Part shown: positions 34,632 to 44,211 of the stretch, piece by piece
Position numbering within the stretch: the first letter of the stretch is position 1
Layout: the number at the start of each line of letters is the position of its first letter
Source of the DNA: Winogradskyella sp. UBA3174
GTDB taxonomy: Bacteria; Bacteroidota; Bacteroidia; Flavobacteriales; Flavobacteriaceae
NCBI RefSeq assembly: GCF_002364335.1
Contig: NZ_DEXW01000025.1
Coordinates: forward strand, 1 to 64,000
Reading direction: 5' to 3'
DNA: 64,000 nt
Translations under genes and position numbers: made by a program
The notes under the pieces: generated by a model
Seen by the model: the letters and a program-made list of their open reading frames with translations, nothing else
Told to the model about the DNA's origin: nothing
The model's database searches: none

Positions 34632-37600
34632 TTAATTTCCTTTTGCTGGTTGTAGAAATTTTGGTTTTTTTATTTCTTTTTTAATGCCTAATTGCTTCAT
34701 TAATTCTTCAACAGCTCTTTCGAGTTGTGGATCAGTTCCATTAGATAATGCTTTCGCGTCTTGTCTAACTTTAATATCTGGAGCAACTCCTATATTTTCA
34801 GCAATCCATTTGTTGTTTATTGGGTCAAACACAGCATTATCTGGGGCAGTTAAGCTTCCGCCATCTATTAAAGCATAATGTGTTGATGATTTTACTAAAC
34901 CTCCCCAAGTTGTCATTCCAATTAGTTTCCCAGCGTTTTGCTGTCTAAATACCCAAGGAAAAAAGTCACCACCAGAACCAGCAAGTTCATTAATCAATAA
35001 CACTTTCGGTCCTAATATTCCTGCCGGAAGTTTCATAGGTTTTCCATTAGGAACTTCATTTGTTAAACCTGCTCTTAGACTACGTGTCATTAAATCGACC
35101 ATATAATCGTCTAATAAACCACCACCATTAAAGCGCTCATCAATAACAGCTCCTTCTTTATCTTGTTGTGCAAAATAGTAACGGTTAAATGATACAAAGC
35201 CAGGACCACCAGTATTAGGAACCCAAATATAACCTAGGCGACCATTTGAAAGTTTATCAACTAATTTGCGATTATCTTCAACCCAAGTACGTTGTCTTAT
35301 AGAGTTTTCGCTTCGTATTGGTTCTACAATCTCTGTCCAATGCCCTTTAAATTCAGGTTTATCATTAATATGAAGAATGGTTTGTTTACCAGAGGTGCCA
35401 TCTAAATATTTATAAAAATTTTCATCAGCTTTTACTTTATTGCCATTAATGCCAACAATATAATAGCCTTCTTTAATATTTAAACCAGGAGCGTCTAAAG
35501 GACCTGTTAATCCAGGATTCCAATTTTCTGTAGTGTAAATACGTTCAATTTGCCAGTGACCATCATTTGGTGTAATATCTGCACCTAGTAAACCCGTTAT
35601 TGTGCGTTCCACATCAGGATAATCTCCACCACGTACAAAGCTATGTCCAACGGATAATTCACCATTAACTTGATCTAAAATATAGGTTAAATCAGCTCTG
35701 TGTTTAATAAAAGGAACCAAAGGAGCATAACGTTTATAAACGACTTTCCAATCGCGACCGTGCATATTTGGGTCGTAAAAATAGTCGCGCTCATAACGCC
35801 AAGCTTCTTCAAACATTTGCTCCCATTCCGCAGAACGGTCTAATTTCATTTGAAGATTTACCTTAAGACCTTTTGCACCTTTAGCATTAGGTCCACTGGT
35901 TTTAATAACTTTCCAACTACCATTTAAACGCGCTAACATGTGTTTTCCATTAGACGTTACAGAAACTGAGTTTGCTCCAGAAGTAAATTCTTTACTTTCT
36001 TGGTCTTCGAGACTAAATTTATGAAGCGTAGCACCTCTTCCGTTTGGCGTGTATTCAGAAATAAAGATAGAGCCTTTTGGACCAGCAATTATATAACCAT
36101 AGTTTCTTGATGGCATAGGTAATGCCAATGTGCGTCTTCCAATACCTTCAAAATCTATATGCATTGTTTCCGCTTTATCTTCTTTTTTTTCTTTAGAGTC
36201 TTTGTCTTCTTTTTTGTCATCATTTTTTTCCTCGTCTTCTTCTTCTTCTTCTTCTTTTACGTCTTCTTTTACGTCTTCTTCATCACTTTTTGGTTTAAAA
36301 GGCGAATCATCATTAGCATCTAGATTGACAACATAAGCAGAGTAGGAAGGGTCAGCAGTCATTGAACTTGTATTAGCCCAACCTGAACCTAGAGCGACTT
36401 CCGTACTTGCCAAAAAGTAAAGTTGTTTTTTATTTAAGTCCCAAGCAGGAGAGAAAGAATCTGCAAAAGGATCTGTAAGTGGTTTTGAAATATCCTTTTC
36501 TATGGAATAGATATAAATTTGTCTAAAGTTATTAGAAGCAGATTTTTCATAGGCAATCCATTTGCTATCTGGCGACCATTTTAATTCGATACTTCCACGT
36601 TCTAAATTATTGCCACCAATATCAAAGGTTTTAACTTTTTTGGTTTCTAAGTTTACATAACGCAAACGTACATCATCATCTACAAAAGCAATATGTTTGC
36701 CATCTGGTGACCAACTTGGACTCCAACCTAATTTAGATTTTCCTATTGAAATTGCTTCAGGTTCAGACAATCCATCTTGTGATGATAGCATTAAAGCATA
36801 CCCTTTTCTGTCAGCATCAGAAAACCAAGCGATTCTATCTCCTTTTGGTGACCAAATCGGTCTCCTATCTGCTGTGCCAGACGTTTCGGTAATATTTCTA
36901 GAATCTCCAAATTCAACAGGAACCGTAAATATATCTCCACGAGATTGCATAATAGCACGTTTGCCGTTTGGAGAGAGTGATGCAGAACGTGTAGAGTTGG
37001 AGACATCTTCCCATTTTGTTTCTGTCCAAGGAAAATCTCCAACCACATTAATATTCAATTGTGTTGATTTACCAGTTGAAATAGTTATAGTATGCAAAAA
37101 TCCATCACGCTCATAAGTTAAAGTATCATTATGACCATTTAGCCATTTAATATCAGAGCCTTTAAATTTTGTAATTTGTTCAAGTACTTTAGAAGCAGGA
37201 TTAAAAGACCAAATGTTAGCCACTAAATCGCGATCAGACAAAAAATAAATTTTATCTCTAAGCCACATAGGTTGAATATCCGTTGTGTTTTCATGAGGTA
37301 GTAAAACTTCATTCTGACTTTCTAAATCTAATATAATAAGCGGTGTGTTTTGTCCACCTCTATAAGCACGCCATTCTATATCCCAACGATCCATTTTATC
37401 AACAATCATTTGTTTTCCGTTTGGTGAATACGAACCGTCGTGACTCCATTGTTTGGTTAACAATGTAGGTGCGCCACCTTCAATAGAAATTGTGTAAAGT
37501 CTGTTATATGGTCGTGGTGCTGTGTCTCTATCACTTGCAAATAATATGTGCTTTCCGTCATTTGTCCACCCTCTAACTGTAGATCCACTCGGATGCCATG

Positions 37601-37925
37601 TTAAACGTTTTGGTTCTCCACCATTTTTTGAAACGATATAAACATTGTTTCTTCCCGCTCTGTTAGAACTAAATGCAATCCAATTGCCATCAGGTGAAAA
37701 GTAAGGATTAGATTCACTGGCTGCGGTAGAGGTGATGCGCTTGGCTTCTTGAGAATTTAATTCTGAAACCCAAAGATCACTACCATAAGCATATGTAATG
37801 TGGGTCGCACTTATATCTGGTTGACGTAGTAACCTAGTGCCTTGTGCGAACGAAATTAAACTTGAGAATAGAAATAAAATAAAAAAACAAATTGTAAAAT
37901 GATTTTTTTTGATAAAATTTTTCAT
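34632..37925 (-). CDS. Secreted tricorn-like protease (S41 family)
   Basis: A 1097-residue protein with a signal peptide ending SFAQG. Beta-propeller repeats of the TolB/WD40-like type fill residues about 35-540 (many SPDGNWIAFSS-like blades), then an acidic low-complexity linker (about 541-585), a tricorn C1 helical region, a PDZ domain (about 780-860) and the S41 catalytic domain. The catalytic His is H761 in VGHSFVRGG, the nucleophile is S984 in AGSGGDFFPW, and a Glu is in IAENIGVAPD. Tricorn-type enzymes cut peptides. A small membrane protein gene follows at 9 bp. Confidence 0.93.
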   Translation of the reverse strand: MKNFIKKNHFTICFFILFLFSSLISFAQGTRLLRQPDISATHITYAYGSDLWVSELNSQEAKRITSTAASESNPYFSPDGNWIAFSSNRAGRNNVYIVSKNGGEPKRLTWHPSGSTVRGWTNDGKHILFASDRDTAPRPYNRLYTISIEGGAPTLLTKQWSHDGSYSPNGKQMIVDKMDRWDIEWRAYRGGQNTPLIILDLESQNEVLLPHENTTDIQPMWLRDKIYFLSDRDLVANIWSFNPASKVLEQITKFKGSDIKWLNGHNDTLTYERDGFLHTITISTGKSTQLNINVVGDFPWTETKWEDVSNSTRSASLSPNGKRAIMQSRGDIFTVPVEFGDSRNITETSGTADRRPIWSPKGDRIAWFSDADRKGYALMLSSQDGLSEPEAISIGKSKLGWSPSWSPDGKHIAFVDDDVRLRYVNLETKKVKTFDIGGNNLERGSIELKWSPDSKWIAYEKSASNNFRQIYIYSIEKDISKPLTDPFADSFSPAWDLNKKQLYFLASTEVALGSGWANTSSMTADPSYSAYVVNLDANDDSPFKPKSDEEDVKEDVKEEEEEEDEEKNDDKKEDKDSKEKKEDKAETMHIDFEGIGRRTLALPMPSRNYGYIIAGPKGSIFISEYTPNGRGATLHKFSLEDQESKEFTSGANSVSVTSNGKHMLARLNGSWKVIKTSGPNAKGAKGLKVNLQMKLDRSAEWEQMFEEAWRYERDYFYDPNMHGRDWKVVYKRYAPLVPFIKHRADLTYILDQVNGELSVGHSFVRGGDYPDVERTITGLLGADITPNDGHWQIERIYTTENWNPGLTGPLDAPGLNIKEGYYIVGINGNKVKADENFYKYLDGTSGKQTILHINDKPEFKGHWTEIVEPIRSENSIRQRTWVEDNRKLVDKLSNGRLGYIWVPNTGGPGFVSFNRYYFAQQDKEGAVIDERFNGGGLLDDYMVDLMTRSLRAGLTNEVPNGKPMKLPAGILGPKVLLINELAGSGGDFFPWVFRQQNAGKLIGMTTWGGLVKSSTHYALIDGGSLTAPDNAVFDPINNKWIAENIGVAPDIKVRQDAKALSNGTDPQLERAVEELMKQLGIKKEIKKPKFLQPAKGN

Positions 37926-37969
37926 GCTAGGATGGTAAAATGAGTTGGATTAAGATTGATGTCATAAAA

Positions 37970-39157
37970 TTACAAATAACTAAGCCACCATTTGTCTTTA
38001 TTGTTGGCTTTATACGTCATATATTTTTTGCAAATAGGATATAAAAGCAAAACAATAGCAATCCACACTAGATATACAGTAAATAATGAATAGCCATAGC
38101 CTTGTAATTTACCAGAAACAAAAGTTTCATTATCTAGTATCATGAGTTTCCAATCTTTTCTAGTAAGCAATAACCCTATTATAGCTCCTATATGAATTAT
38201 CAAGACGTGCAATATGTAATAAAAGAAAGGCACACGTCCGAAGACTAGCAAGAAGTTAGTAGCTGCGTTTTTAATACTTTCAATAAAGTATAAAAATAAA
38301 AGTACAGGCCCCAAAGTGATAAGAATATATACCAATGAAGGCGGATATTTTGTGACATTAAAGAATGAAATTATCGTTTTTTCTTTTGTTTCTTGATATG
38401 CCCATGGACTTAAATCACCATAAAAATTAAACCCTCTCATTGTAAAGAATAAGACTGTAGCCGATATGCCTATGTATAAAAGCCATTTTTTCCTAAAGGT
38501 GACAGAAGCATCTTTTTTATAGAATTCACCAAAGCAATAGCCTAGTAGGATAACACCAATCCAAGGTAATAAAGGATAGGAAAACCTTAAAAAATGACCT
38601 TGACCTATACTAACCCCTTGAGCTTGATGAAACATATACCAAAGTATCGACCCCAAACTATCACCTTGTTTTATGATGCCGTCTAAAGCGTTATGCCCAA
38701 AAATAATAAGTAATCCTAAAAAGAGTATAATTCGCTTAGGTAGATAAATAATTAAGCCTAGAACTAGCATACATACTCCTATAGCCCAAATCACTTGAAG
38801 TTGAATAAAGCCGTAGTTAACATCGAACCACCAAATAAAGTTATTGATTATAATTTCCACAAAAACAAGCCATAATCCACGTGAGATTAAAAATTTTGAA
38901 AGCTGTCCTTTGGGTTTGTTTTGTCCATATAAAAATGCAGATGTACCAGCAAGAAATACAAATACAGGCGCACAATAATGCGTAATAAATCGTGTGCCGA
39001 AAAGGATAATATTTGTAGTTTCTAAATTTTCAGGGTAATTATCAGAAAAGGCATTGATATGAAAGTAATCTCTAACATGATCTAGAGCCATAATAACCAT
39101 GACGAGACCTCTTAGAATATCTATAGATTCTATTCTTTTTGATTTGATTGGTGGCAT
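37970..39157 (-). CDS. DUF1624 / heparan-alpha-glucosaminide acetyltransferase-like membrane protein
   Basis: A 395-residue protein with about ten hydrophobic segments. It begins RIESIDILRGLVMVIMALDH with VRDYFH, the HGSNAT/DUF1624 signature in which the His is thought to take part in acetyl transfer across the membrane. A C-terminal FGRVPFFYYILHV block is also typical. The acceptor is probably a periplasmic or envelope sugar, but this is not established. A terminator separates it from the upstream gene. Confidence 0.85.
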   Translation of the reverse strand: MPPIKSKRIESIDILRGLVMVIMALDHVRDYFHINAFSDNYPENLETTNIILFGTRFITHYCAPVFVFLAGTSAFLYGQNKPKGQLSKFLISRGLWLVFVEIIINNFIWWFDVNYGFIQLQVIWAIGVCMLVLGLIIYLPKRIILFLGLLIIFGHNALDGIIKQGDSLGSILWYMFHQAQGVSIGQGHFLRFSYPLLPWIGVILLGYCFGEFYKKDASVTFRKKWLLYIGISATVLFFTMRGFNFYGDLSPWAYQETKEKTIISFFNVTKYPPSLVYILITLGPVLLFLYFIESIKNAATNFLLVFGRVPFFYYILHVLIIHIGAIIGLLLTRKDWKLMILDNETFVSGKLQGYGYSLFTVYLVWIAIVLLLYPICKKYMTYKANNKDKWWLSYL

Positions 39158-39200
39158 TTTCCTTTTTTAGTTAAGAATTGATAGAAGTTTAAAAATATAA

Positions 39201-39231
39201 AAAAGCGTTACCAACTAAGTAACGCTTTTTT
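39201..39231 (-). terminator. Terminator hairpin after the gene at 39256-39984
   Basis: A perfect 11-bp stem (AAAAGCGTTAC) with loop CAACTAA carries A and T runs on both sides, so it functions on either strand. It lies 26 bp downstream of the minus-strand stop. Confidence 0.85.
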
Positions 39232-39255
39232 ATATTTAATAAAGAGATGTCTATT

Positions 39256-39984
39256 TTAGTCAGTTTTAGACATGTCATCACTTTTGTCATATATATATCC
39301 CCATGAATTATCAAGAGAATTCCTGAATTTTGTACGCATTTCTTCGGTTTTCTTTTTACCATGCACATTCTCGTAAATCTGCCAAACACCGTCCATATCT
39401 TTGTCTAAATCAGCATATTTATCAAATGTCCAAGCCACCATGTAATCTGCTGATTCAGTAGAGCCTCCAACTACAGAATACCAATAAGCACGCTCGTCAC
39501 CTTCTGCTTTCTTAATTTCACCAGAAATAGCTTTTATTACAGACATAAAATCTACTGTATTTTTTACTCTAAAATAAGTAACCCAAACTTTATCCTTTGG
39601 TTCTGTGGAATCGTTGCTGATGTCTGGCATAGTCTCAGTAATCATATAATTTGTTTCTTTTATATGAGGTAAAACAAAATCTGGAAATAAGTTACGGCAC
39701 TTGTTCCTTGCTTCATCATTTTCATCATCCATTTCTGCCCAATTTTCCATCATATCTGTAACAGCATAAACTGTATTGGTCCCCTGAACTTGTCTCCAAA
39801 AATTCCATTTTGCATCACCGCTATTGTCAGAGTAGCATTTATTGTACATTTTTACACCTTCAACAAATTGAGCCTCATGTCCAATTTTTACTTCAATGTG
39901 AGTTACATTGTTAATGCTGCTTGAGTCGTCTTGCCCCATCAGAAAGAAGGGTACAATAAGAAGTAAAAAACCTAGTTTTTTCAT
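39256..39984 (-). CDS. Secreted protein with two ferredoxin-like (ABM-type) halves
   Basis: A 242-residue protein with a signal peptide ending FLMGQ. The mature part shows two similar halves, about residues 27-120 and 130-235. Each has an opening strand (THIEVKIGHEAQFVEGVKM; WVTYFRVKNTVDFMSVIKA), a tryptophan/tyrosine strand (WNFWRQVQGTNTVYAV; RAYWYSVVGGSTESADYMV) and a helix-strand close. This is the pattern of duplicated antibiotic-biosynthesis-monooxygenase-like barrels. Function unknown; the gene is monocistronic. Confidence 0.75.
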   Translation of the reverse strand: MKKLGFLLLIVPFFLMGQDDSSSINNVTHIEVKIGHEAQFVEGVKMYNKCYSDNSGDAKWNFWRQVQGTNTVYAVTDMMENWAEMDDENDEARNKCRNLFPDFVLPHIKETNYMITETMPDISNDSTEPKDKVWVTYFRVKNTVDFMSVIKAISGEIKKAEGDERAYWYSVVGGSTESADYMVAWTFDKYADLDKDMDGVWQIYENVHGKKKTEEMRTKFRNSLDNSWGYIYDKSDDMSKTD

Positions 39985-40151
39985 AATGTATTGATTTAGT
40001 TAATTAATATTAATAGCTAACCAATAACATATGCAACTAATAGACTTAAGAAATAGTAAACTTTCTACTGTAATTAATTCGTAACTAATTGGTTATTATA
40101 AAGGTAAGAAATTTTATGACATAACTTGGAGAAATCTAACGCTTTAGGTTT

Positions 40152-41357
40152 TTAGAGCGTAATCTCTAATTGATTATGTAATATATCATCAAAAGTCTCA
40201 CGTTTTCTTATAAGATGAGCTTTACCTTTGTGGACTAATACTTCAGCAGGTCTGTACCGCGAATTATAATTGCTAGTCATAGAATAACAATAGGCTCCAG
40301 CATTTTTAAAGCATAGAATATCGTCTTCGTTTATTTCAGAAATACGTCTATTATTTGCAAATGTGTCTGTTTCACAGATGTAGCCAACCACTGAGTAAAA
40401 ACGTTCACACCCTTTTGGGTTTGAGATATTCTCTATTTCGTGCTGAGAACCATATAGCATTGGTCGTATTAAATGATTGAAACCAGAATCTATCTGAGCA
40501 AAAACGGTTGATGTTGTTTGTTTCACCACATTTACTTTAGCTAAAAATACTCCAGCTTCGCTAACTAAAAATTTACCGGGCTCAAAAGCTAAGGTTAAAT
40601 CTTTGCCATAGGCTTTACAAAACTCATTAAAACGCGTTGATAGTTTATCGCCTAATTCTTTAATATTAGTTTCAATGTCACCTATTTTATAAGGTACTTT
40701 AAATCCTGAACCAAAATCTATAAATTCTAGATTTTTAAAATTCTTAGCGGTTTCGAATAGAATTTCACTGGCATATAAAAAGACATCAATATCTAAAATA
40801 TCACTACCTGTGTGCATGTGAATACCGTTGATATTCATTTTTGTGTTTTCTACAATACGTAATAAAAGTGGAATTTGATGAATTGAAATTCCGAATTTAC
40901 TATCTATATGTCCAACAGAAATATTGGTATTTCCACCAGCCATAACATGCGGATTAATACGAATGCAAACTGGTACTTTTGGGTGTTTAGTACCAAATTG
41001 TTCTAGAATTGAAAGGTTGTCTATATTAATTTGTACGTCTAGTTTAGCTGCCTTTTCAATCTCCTCGAGTGATACTCCATTTGGTGTAAAAATAATATCC
41101 TCTGGTTTAAAGCCAGCTTTTAAACCTAATTGTACTTCTTGTATAGAAACAGTATCTAAACCAGAACCAAGCGAGTTAAATAATTTTAAAACAGAAATAT
41201 TAGAGAGTGCTTTAACTGCATAATTCAGCTTCAGCTTTTTCACTTTGCTAAATGCATTTGTTAGTCGTTTGTATTGACTAACAATAGTTTCAGCATCATA
41301 AACGTAAATAGGACTTCCAAAGTCTTTCGCAATCTTTAATAAGGTATTATGTTTCAT
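40152..41357 (-). CDS. lysA: Diaminopimelate decarboxylase
   Basis: A 401-residue fold-III PLP enzyme that decarboxylates meso-diaminopimelate to L-lysine. The PLP lysine is K49 in LNYAVKALSN. Other motifs are HMHTGSDI, EFIDFGSGFKVPY, FEPGKFLV and the substrate-site block with ICETDTFA, containing the active-site Cys, followed by NAGAYCYSMTSNYNSR. A perfect -7 element TATTTTTG on this strand is at 41388-41395. It is divergent from an ACT-domain protein gene. Confidence 0.95.
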   Translation of the reverse strand: MKHNTLLKIAKDFGSPIYVYDAETIVSQYKRLTNAFSKVKKLKLNYAVKALSNISVLKLFNSLGSGLDTVSIQEVQLGLKAGFKPEDIIFTPNGVSLEEIEKAAKLDVQINIDNLSILEQFGTKHPKVPVCIRINPHVMAGGNTNISVGHIDSKFGISIHQIPLLLRIVENTKMNINGIHMHTGSDILDIDVFLYASEILFETAKNFKNLEFIDFGSGFKVPYKIGDIETNIKELGDKLSTRFNEFCKAYGKDLTLAFEPGKFLVSEAGVFLAKVNVVKQTTSTVFAQIDSGFNHLIRPMLYGSQHEIENISNPKGCERFYSVVGYICETDTFANNRRISEINEDDILCFKNAGAYCYSMTSNYNSRYRPAEVLVHKGKAHLIRKRETFDDILHNQLEITL

Positions 41358-41470
41358 TGGTTATAAATCTTAATATGTATAGAGCATCAAAAATATATGT
41401 AAGTCGAATTAAAAACATAAAAATTAAAAAATTGTACTAATTTAGCACAAAATGTTAAATAATTAACAAA

Positions 41471-42127
41471 TTGAAAACAATAGCCTCTTGTGTTCAGGAA
41501 ATAATAATGTCTAGTCCTTTTTTAGAGGAAGGCTTATCACGACAAATCATTAATTTTTCTGCTTTAGCAAAAGATTTAAATCAGCCTATTTCTGAAATGC
41601 TTCGGAAACCCGTCAAAGATGGAGCAATTATGATGGCATTACGACGCCAACAAAACCCTTTGAATCTTGATAATTCTATTCGTTTAAAAAAGGTTTTTAA
41701 AAATTTGGGTGATATTACAGTACGTTCAAATTTAAGCGACTTTACATTTCAGAACTCTAATACATTGATAAATAGTCATACTCAAGTTTTAGAAAAAATG
41801 AGTAGTAATCATCAGATTTTTTATGCGTTTACACGTGGTATGTTTGAGAGTAATATTATTATATCTACTTCGGAAAAAGGAAGCATCTTAAACGCATTTA
41901 AAAATGAAACTCAAATTGGGTTACAAGATAAATTGTGTGCCATTAGTATCTACTTACCAAAAGGAAACTCAAAAATAGCTGGTTTATACTACCAAATTTT
42001 TAAACGTTTGGCTTGGGAAAAAATCACATTATATGAGGTTGTTTCTACAACCAATGAGTTTACTTTGGTCGTAGAGGACTACTTAGTAGATAAAGCGTTT
42101 TCAGTAATTAAGCGTTTAAAAGATTAA
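41471..42127 (+). CDS. Stand-alone aspartate-kinase-like ACT domain protein, TTG start
   Basis: A 218-residue protein. The start is TTG at 41471 (MKTIASCVQEII); the next ATG would remove 12 residues of the apparent N-terminal helix. An N-terminal helical region (about 1-90) with KPVKDGAIMMALRR is followed by an ACT-type C-terminal part (about 110-218, with LCAISIYLPKGNSKIAGLYY and EVVSTTNEFTLVVED). The latter resembles the regulatory half of aspartokinase, without the kinase domain. Divergence from lysA suggests a link to lysine or aspartate-family control; this is inference. Confidence 0.68.
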   Translation: MKTIASCVQEIIMSSPFLEEGLSRQIINFSALAKDLNQPISEMLRKPVKDGAIMMALRRQQNPLNLDNSIRLKKVFKNLGDITVRSNLSDFTFQNSNTLINSHTQVLEKMSSNHQIFYAFTRGMFESNIIISTSEKGSILNAFKNETQIGLQDKLCAISIYLPKGNSKIAGLYYQIFKRLAWEKITLYEVVSTTNEFTLVVEDYLVDKAFSVIKRLKD

Positions 42128-42208
42128 AATATTTTACAGCAATAAAAATGATAAATAGTACTTATTATTTCTTTAAATATTAAGAGTTTAAATCAATAAT
42201 GAAAACTA

Positions 42209-42239
42209 TTGGCAAAAACGCTTAACTATCGTATTTTTG
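42209..42239 (+). promoter_or_regulatory. Near-consensus promoter of sucC
   Basis: TTG at 42209-42211 and TATTTTTG at 42232-42239 are spaced by 20 bp, an exact fit to the Bacteroidota consensus. The predicted leader before the sucC ATG is about 20 nt. Confidence 0.75.
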
Positions 42240-42265
42240 CTCAACGAAATAAATTTCTGATAAAA

Positions 42266-43456
42266 ATGAATTTACACGAATATCAAGGAAAAGAATTATT
42301 AAGCAGTTTTGGAGTACGTATTCAACGCGGAATCGTTGTTCAAAGTGCTAAAGAAGCTGTAGATGCAGCAAAGCAATTAACTGCTGAGACAGGAACAGGT
42401 TGGCATGTTATTAAAGCTCAGGTTCATGCAGGTGGACGTGGAAAAGGTGGAGGCGTTAAATTGGCTAAAAACCTAAATGAAGTTGAAGAAATTGCAGGAA
42501 AAATAATAGGTATGGATTTGGTAACACCTCAAACTTCAGCAGAAGGGAAACGTGTCCATCAAGTTTTAGTTGCCGAAGATGTTTATTATCCAGGAAAAAA
42601 TGAGCCACAAGAATATTATATGTCTGTGTTATTAAATCGTGGAACAGGTAGAAATATGATTGTATATTCTACAGAAGGTGGAATGGACATTGAAACAGTT
42701 GCAGAAGAAACCCCAGAGTTAATACACAATGAAGAAATTGATGCATCAACTGGTATTTTACCTTTTCAAGCGCGTCGTATAGCCTTTAATTTAGGTTTAT
42801 CTGGTACAGCTTTTAAAGAAATGACAAAATTTGTTACCGCTTTATATACCGCTTATGTTAAATCTGATGCCTCTTTATTTGAAATCAATCCGGTTTTAAA
42901 GACAAGTGACGATTTGATTATGGCAGTAGATGCTAAAGTTACTTTAGACGCTAACGCTTTATACAGACACAGAGATTTAGCACAATTACGTGATTTACGT
43001 GAAGAAAATCCAATTGAAGTTGAAGCAGGCGCTTTAGGTTTAAACTATGTGGACTTAGAAGGAAACGTTGGTTGTATGGTAAATGGCGCTGGTTTAGCAA
43101 TGGCAACTATGGATTTAATAAAGCAAGCAGGTGGTGAGCCAGCAAACTTTTTAGATGTAGGTGGTACAGCAGATGCTGCTAGAGTAGAAGCAGCCTTTGG
43201 TATTATATTAAAAGATCCTGCTGTAAAAGCCATATTAATAAATATTTTTGGTGGTATTGTAAGATGTGATCGTGTTGCACAAGGTGTTATTGATGCTTAT
43301 AAGAACATGGGTAATATTTCTGTGCCAATTATTGTGCGTTTGCAAGGAACTAATGCAGACATCGCTAAAGAATTAATTGATAATTCTGGTTTAGATGTAA
43401 TGAGTGCAACAGAATTTCAAGAAGCTGCAGATAAAGTACAGGCAGTCCTTTCTTAA
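42266..43456 (+). CDS. sucC: Succinyl-CoA synthetase (ADP-forming) beta subunit
   Basis: The start is ATG 42266 (MNLHEYQGKELL), giving 396 residues; an upstream in-frame TTG at 42209 is the -33 promoter element and not a start. The ATP-grasp domain (KAQVHAGGRGKGGGVKLAK) and the CoA-ligase domain (GNVGCMVNGAGLAMATMD, LDVGGTADAARVEAAF, NIFGGIVRCD) are complete. With SucD it makes ATP from succinyl-CoA in the TCA cycle. sucD is not adjacent, so the two subunits are encoded apart. Confidence 0.96.
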   Translation: MNLHEYQGKELLSSFGVRIQRGIVVQSAKEAVDAAKQLTAETGTGWHVIKAQVHAGGRGKGGGVKLAKNLNEVEEIAGKIIGMDLVTPQTSAEGKRVHQVLVAEDVYYPGKNEPQEYYMSVLLNRGTGRNMIVYSTEGGMDIETVAEETPELIHNEEIDASTGILPFQARRIAFNLGLSGTAFKEMTKFVTALYTAYVKSDASLFEINPVLKTSDDLIMAVDAKVTLDANALYRHRDLAQLRDLREENPIEVEAGALGLNYVDLEGNVGCMVNGAGLAMATMDLIKQAGGEPANFLDVGGTADAARVEAAFGIILKDPAVKAILINIFGGIVRCDRVAQGVIDAYKNMGNISVPIIVRLQGTNADIAKELIDNSGLDVMSATEFQEAADKVQAVLS

Positions 43457-43480
43457 TATTTAACATTAGTGTTAAATATT
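43455..43480 (+). terminator. AT-only hairpin at the sucC stop
   Basis: AATATTTAACA and TGTTAAATATT form a perfect 11-bp stem with a 4-nt loop, beginning in the sucC stop codon. There is no GC-rich stem base and only a short T run. It may be a weak terminator or an operator, since three more GTTAA words follow up to 43505. Confidence 0.4.
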
Positions 43481-43569
43481 TGATAACCAATGTTAAACAG
43501 TGTTAAGAACTGTAACTGCTTTAGTAATTAGGCGTCTATTAAGTATCAATCTTATAAAAACAAATAATT

Positions 43570-43911
43570 ATGAAAACATTAAAAATGTTAGTACTAGTCG
43601 TAGCGATTACGTTTAGTAGTGAACTCACAGCAAGTACAAACCCGATCGAAAAAGCTGAACCAGCTTCAATCACTGAAACTGTTGGAGAACTATTGAAAAA
43701 TCCTGATTTTCAATTGGACAAAGAAGTCAATGCCATGGTTGCTATTTTCATAAATCAAAATGATGAAATTGTGGTATTATCAGTGGATACTGATAACAAA
43801 TCAGTAGAAAAGTACATTAAGAGTCGTTTAAACTATCAGAAGATATCTAAGACAGCTAGTGGCGATACTAAGTCGTTTAAGATTCCTGTAAAGATGACTA
43901 AATCGAATTGA
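43570..43911 (+). CDS. Small secreted hypothetical protein
   Basis: A 113-residue protein with a signal peptide (MKTLKMLVLVVAITFSSELTA) and a short mature domain with strand-helix pattern (EVNAMVAIFINQNDEIVVLS, then KSVEKYIKSRLNYQKI). This resembles the small secreted proteins common in Flavobacteriaceae that have a TonB-C-like arrangement. I do not assign a function. Confidence 0.72.
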   Translation: MKTLKMLVLVVAITFSSELTASTNPIEKAEPASITETVGELLKNPDFQLDKEVNAMVAIFINQNDEIVVLSVDTDNKSVEKYIKSRLNYQKISKTASGDTKSFKIPVKMTKSN

Positions 43912-43930
43912 GGAGTTTAGGTTTTATTTT

Positions 43931-43960
43931 AAAGAGCAACGTTAATCGTTGCTCTTTTTT
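43931..43960. terminator. Bidirectional terminator overlapping the DUF1456 gene end
   Basis: A perfect 11-bp stem (AAAGAGCAACG) with loop TTAAT is followed by a long T run. It overlaps the last codons of the convergent DUF1456 gene and lies 20 bp after the gene ending at 43911. Confidence 0.85.
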
Positions 43961-44211
43961 TGTTTGTTTGTATTTGGTTTTTCACCTTTCTTAGGTAAAG
44001 GACCTCTTAGGTGAATAATTAAGGCATTTAAGAAATTTCTTAGAACCTGATCTCCACATTCCATAAATTTTGGATGGTCTTCATTTCTAAACATAGCATT
44101 GAGTTCACTTTTAGAAATTCTAAAATCAACCAAGGTTAAAATCTTTACGATATCATCATCTCTTAGCTTGTGCGCAACTCTTAGTTTCTTAAATATGTCA
44201 TTATTAGTCAT
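43942..44211 (-). CDS. DUF1456 (YehS-like) protein, single repeat
   Basis: An 89-residue protein. The DUF1456 unit is visible as NNDIFKKLRVAHKLRDDDIV with KILTLVDFRISKSELNAMFR and an FLNALI helix. E. coli YehS-type proteins carry two tandem copies in about 150 residues; here only one copy is present, followed by a basic tail. Function unknown. The 3' end is inside a terminator hairpin. Confidence 0.82.
   Translation of the reverse strand: MTNNDIFKKLRVAHKLRDDDIVKILTLVDFRISKSELNAMFRNEDHPKFMECGDQVLRNFLNALIIHLRGPLPKKGEKPNTNKQKKSND

Noticed and set aside
36130..36336. 68-residue Ser-rich ORF on the plus strand
   Set aside because: It is the antisense shadow of the acidic linker of the tricorn-like protease.
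42209..42265. 19-residue N-terminal extension of SucC
   Set aside because: The TTG used is the -33 promoter element, and SucC proteins start at MNLHEYQ.
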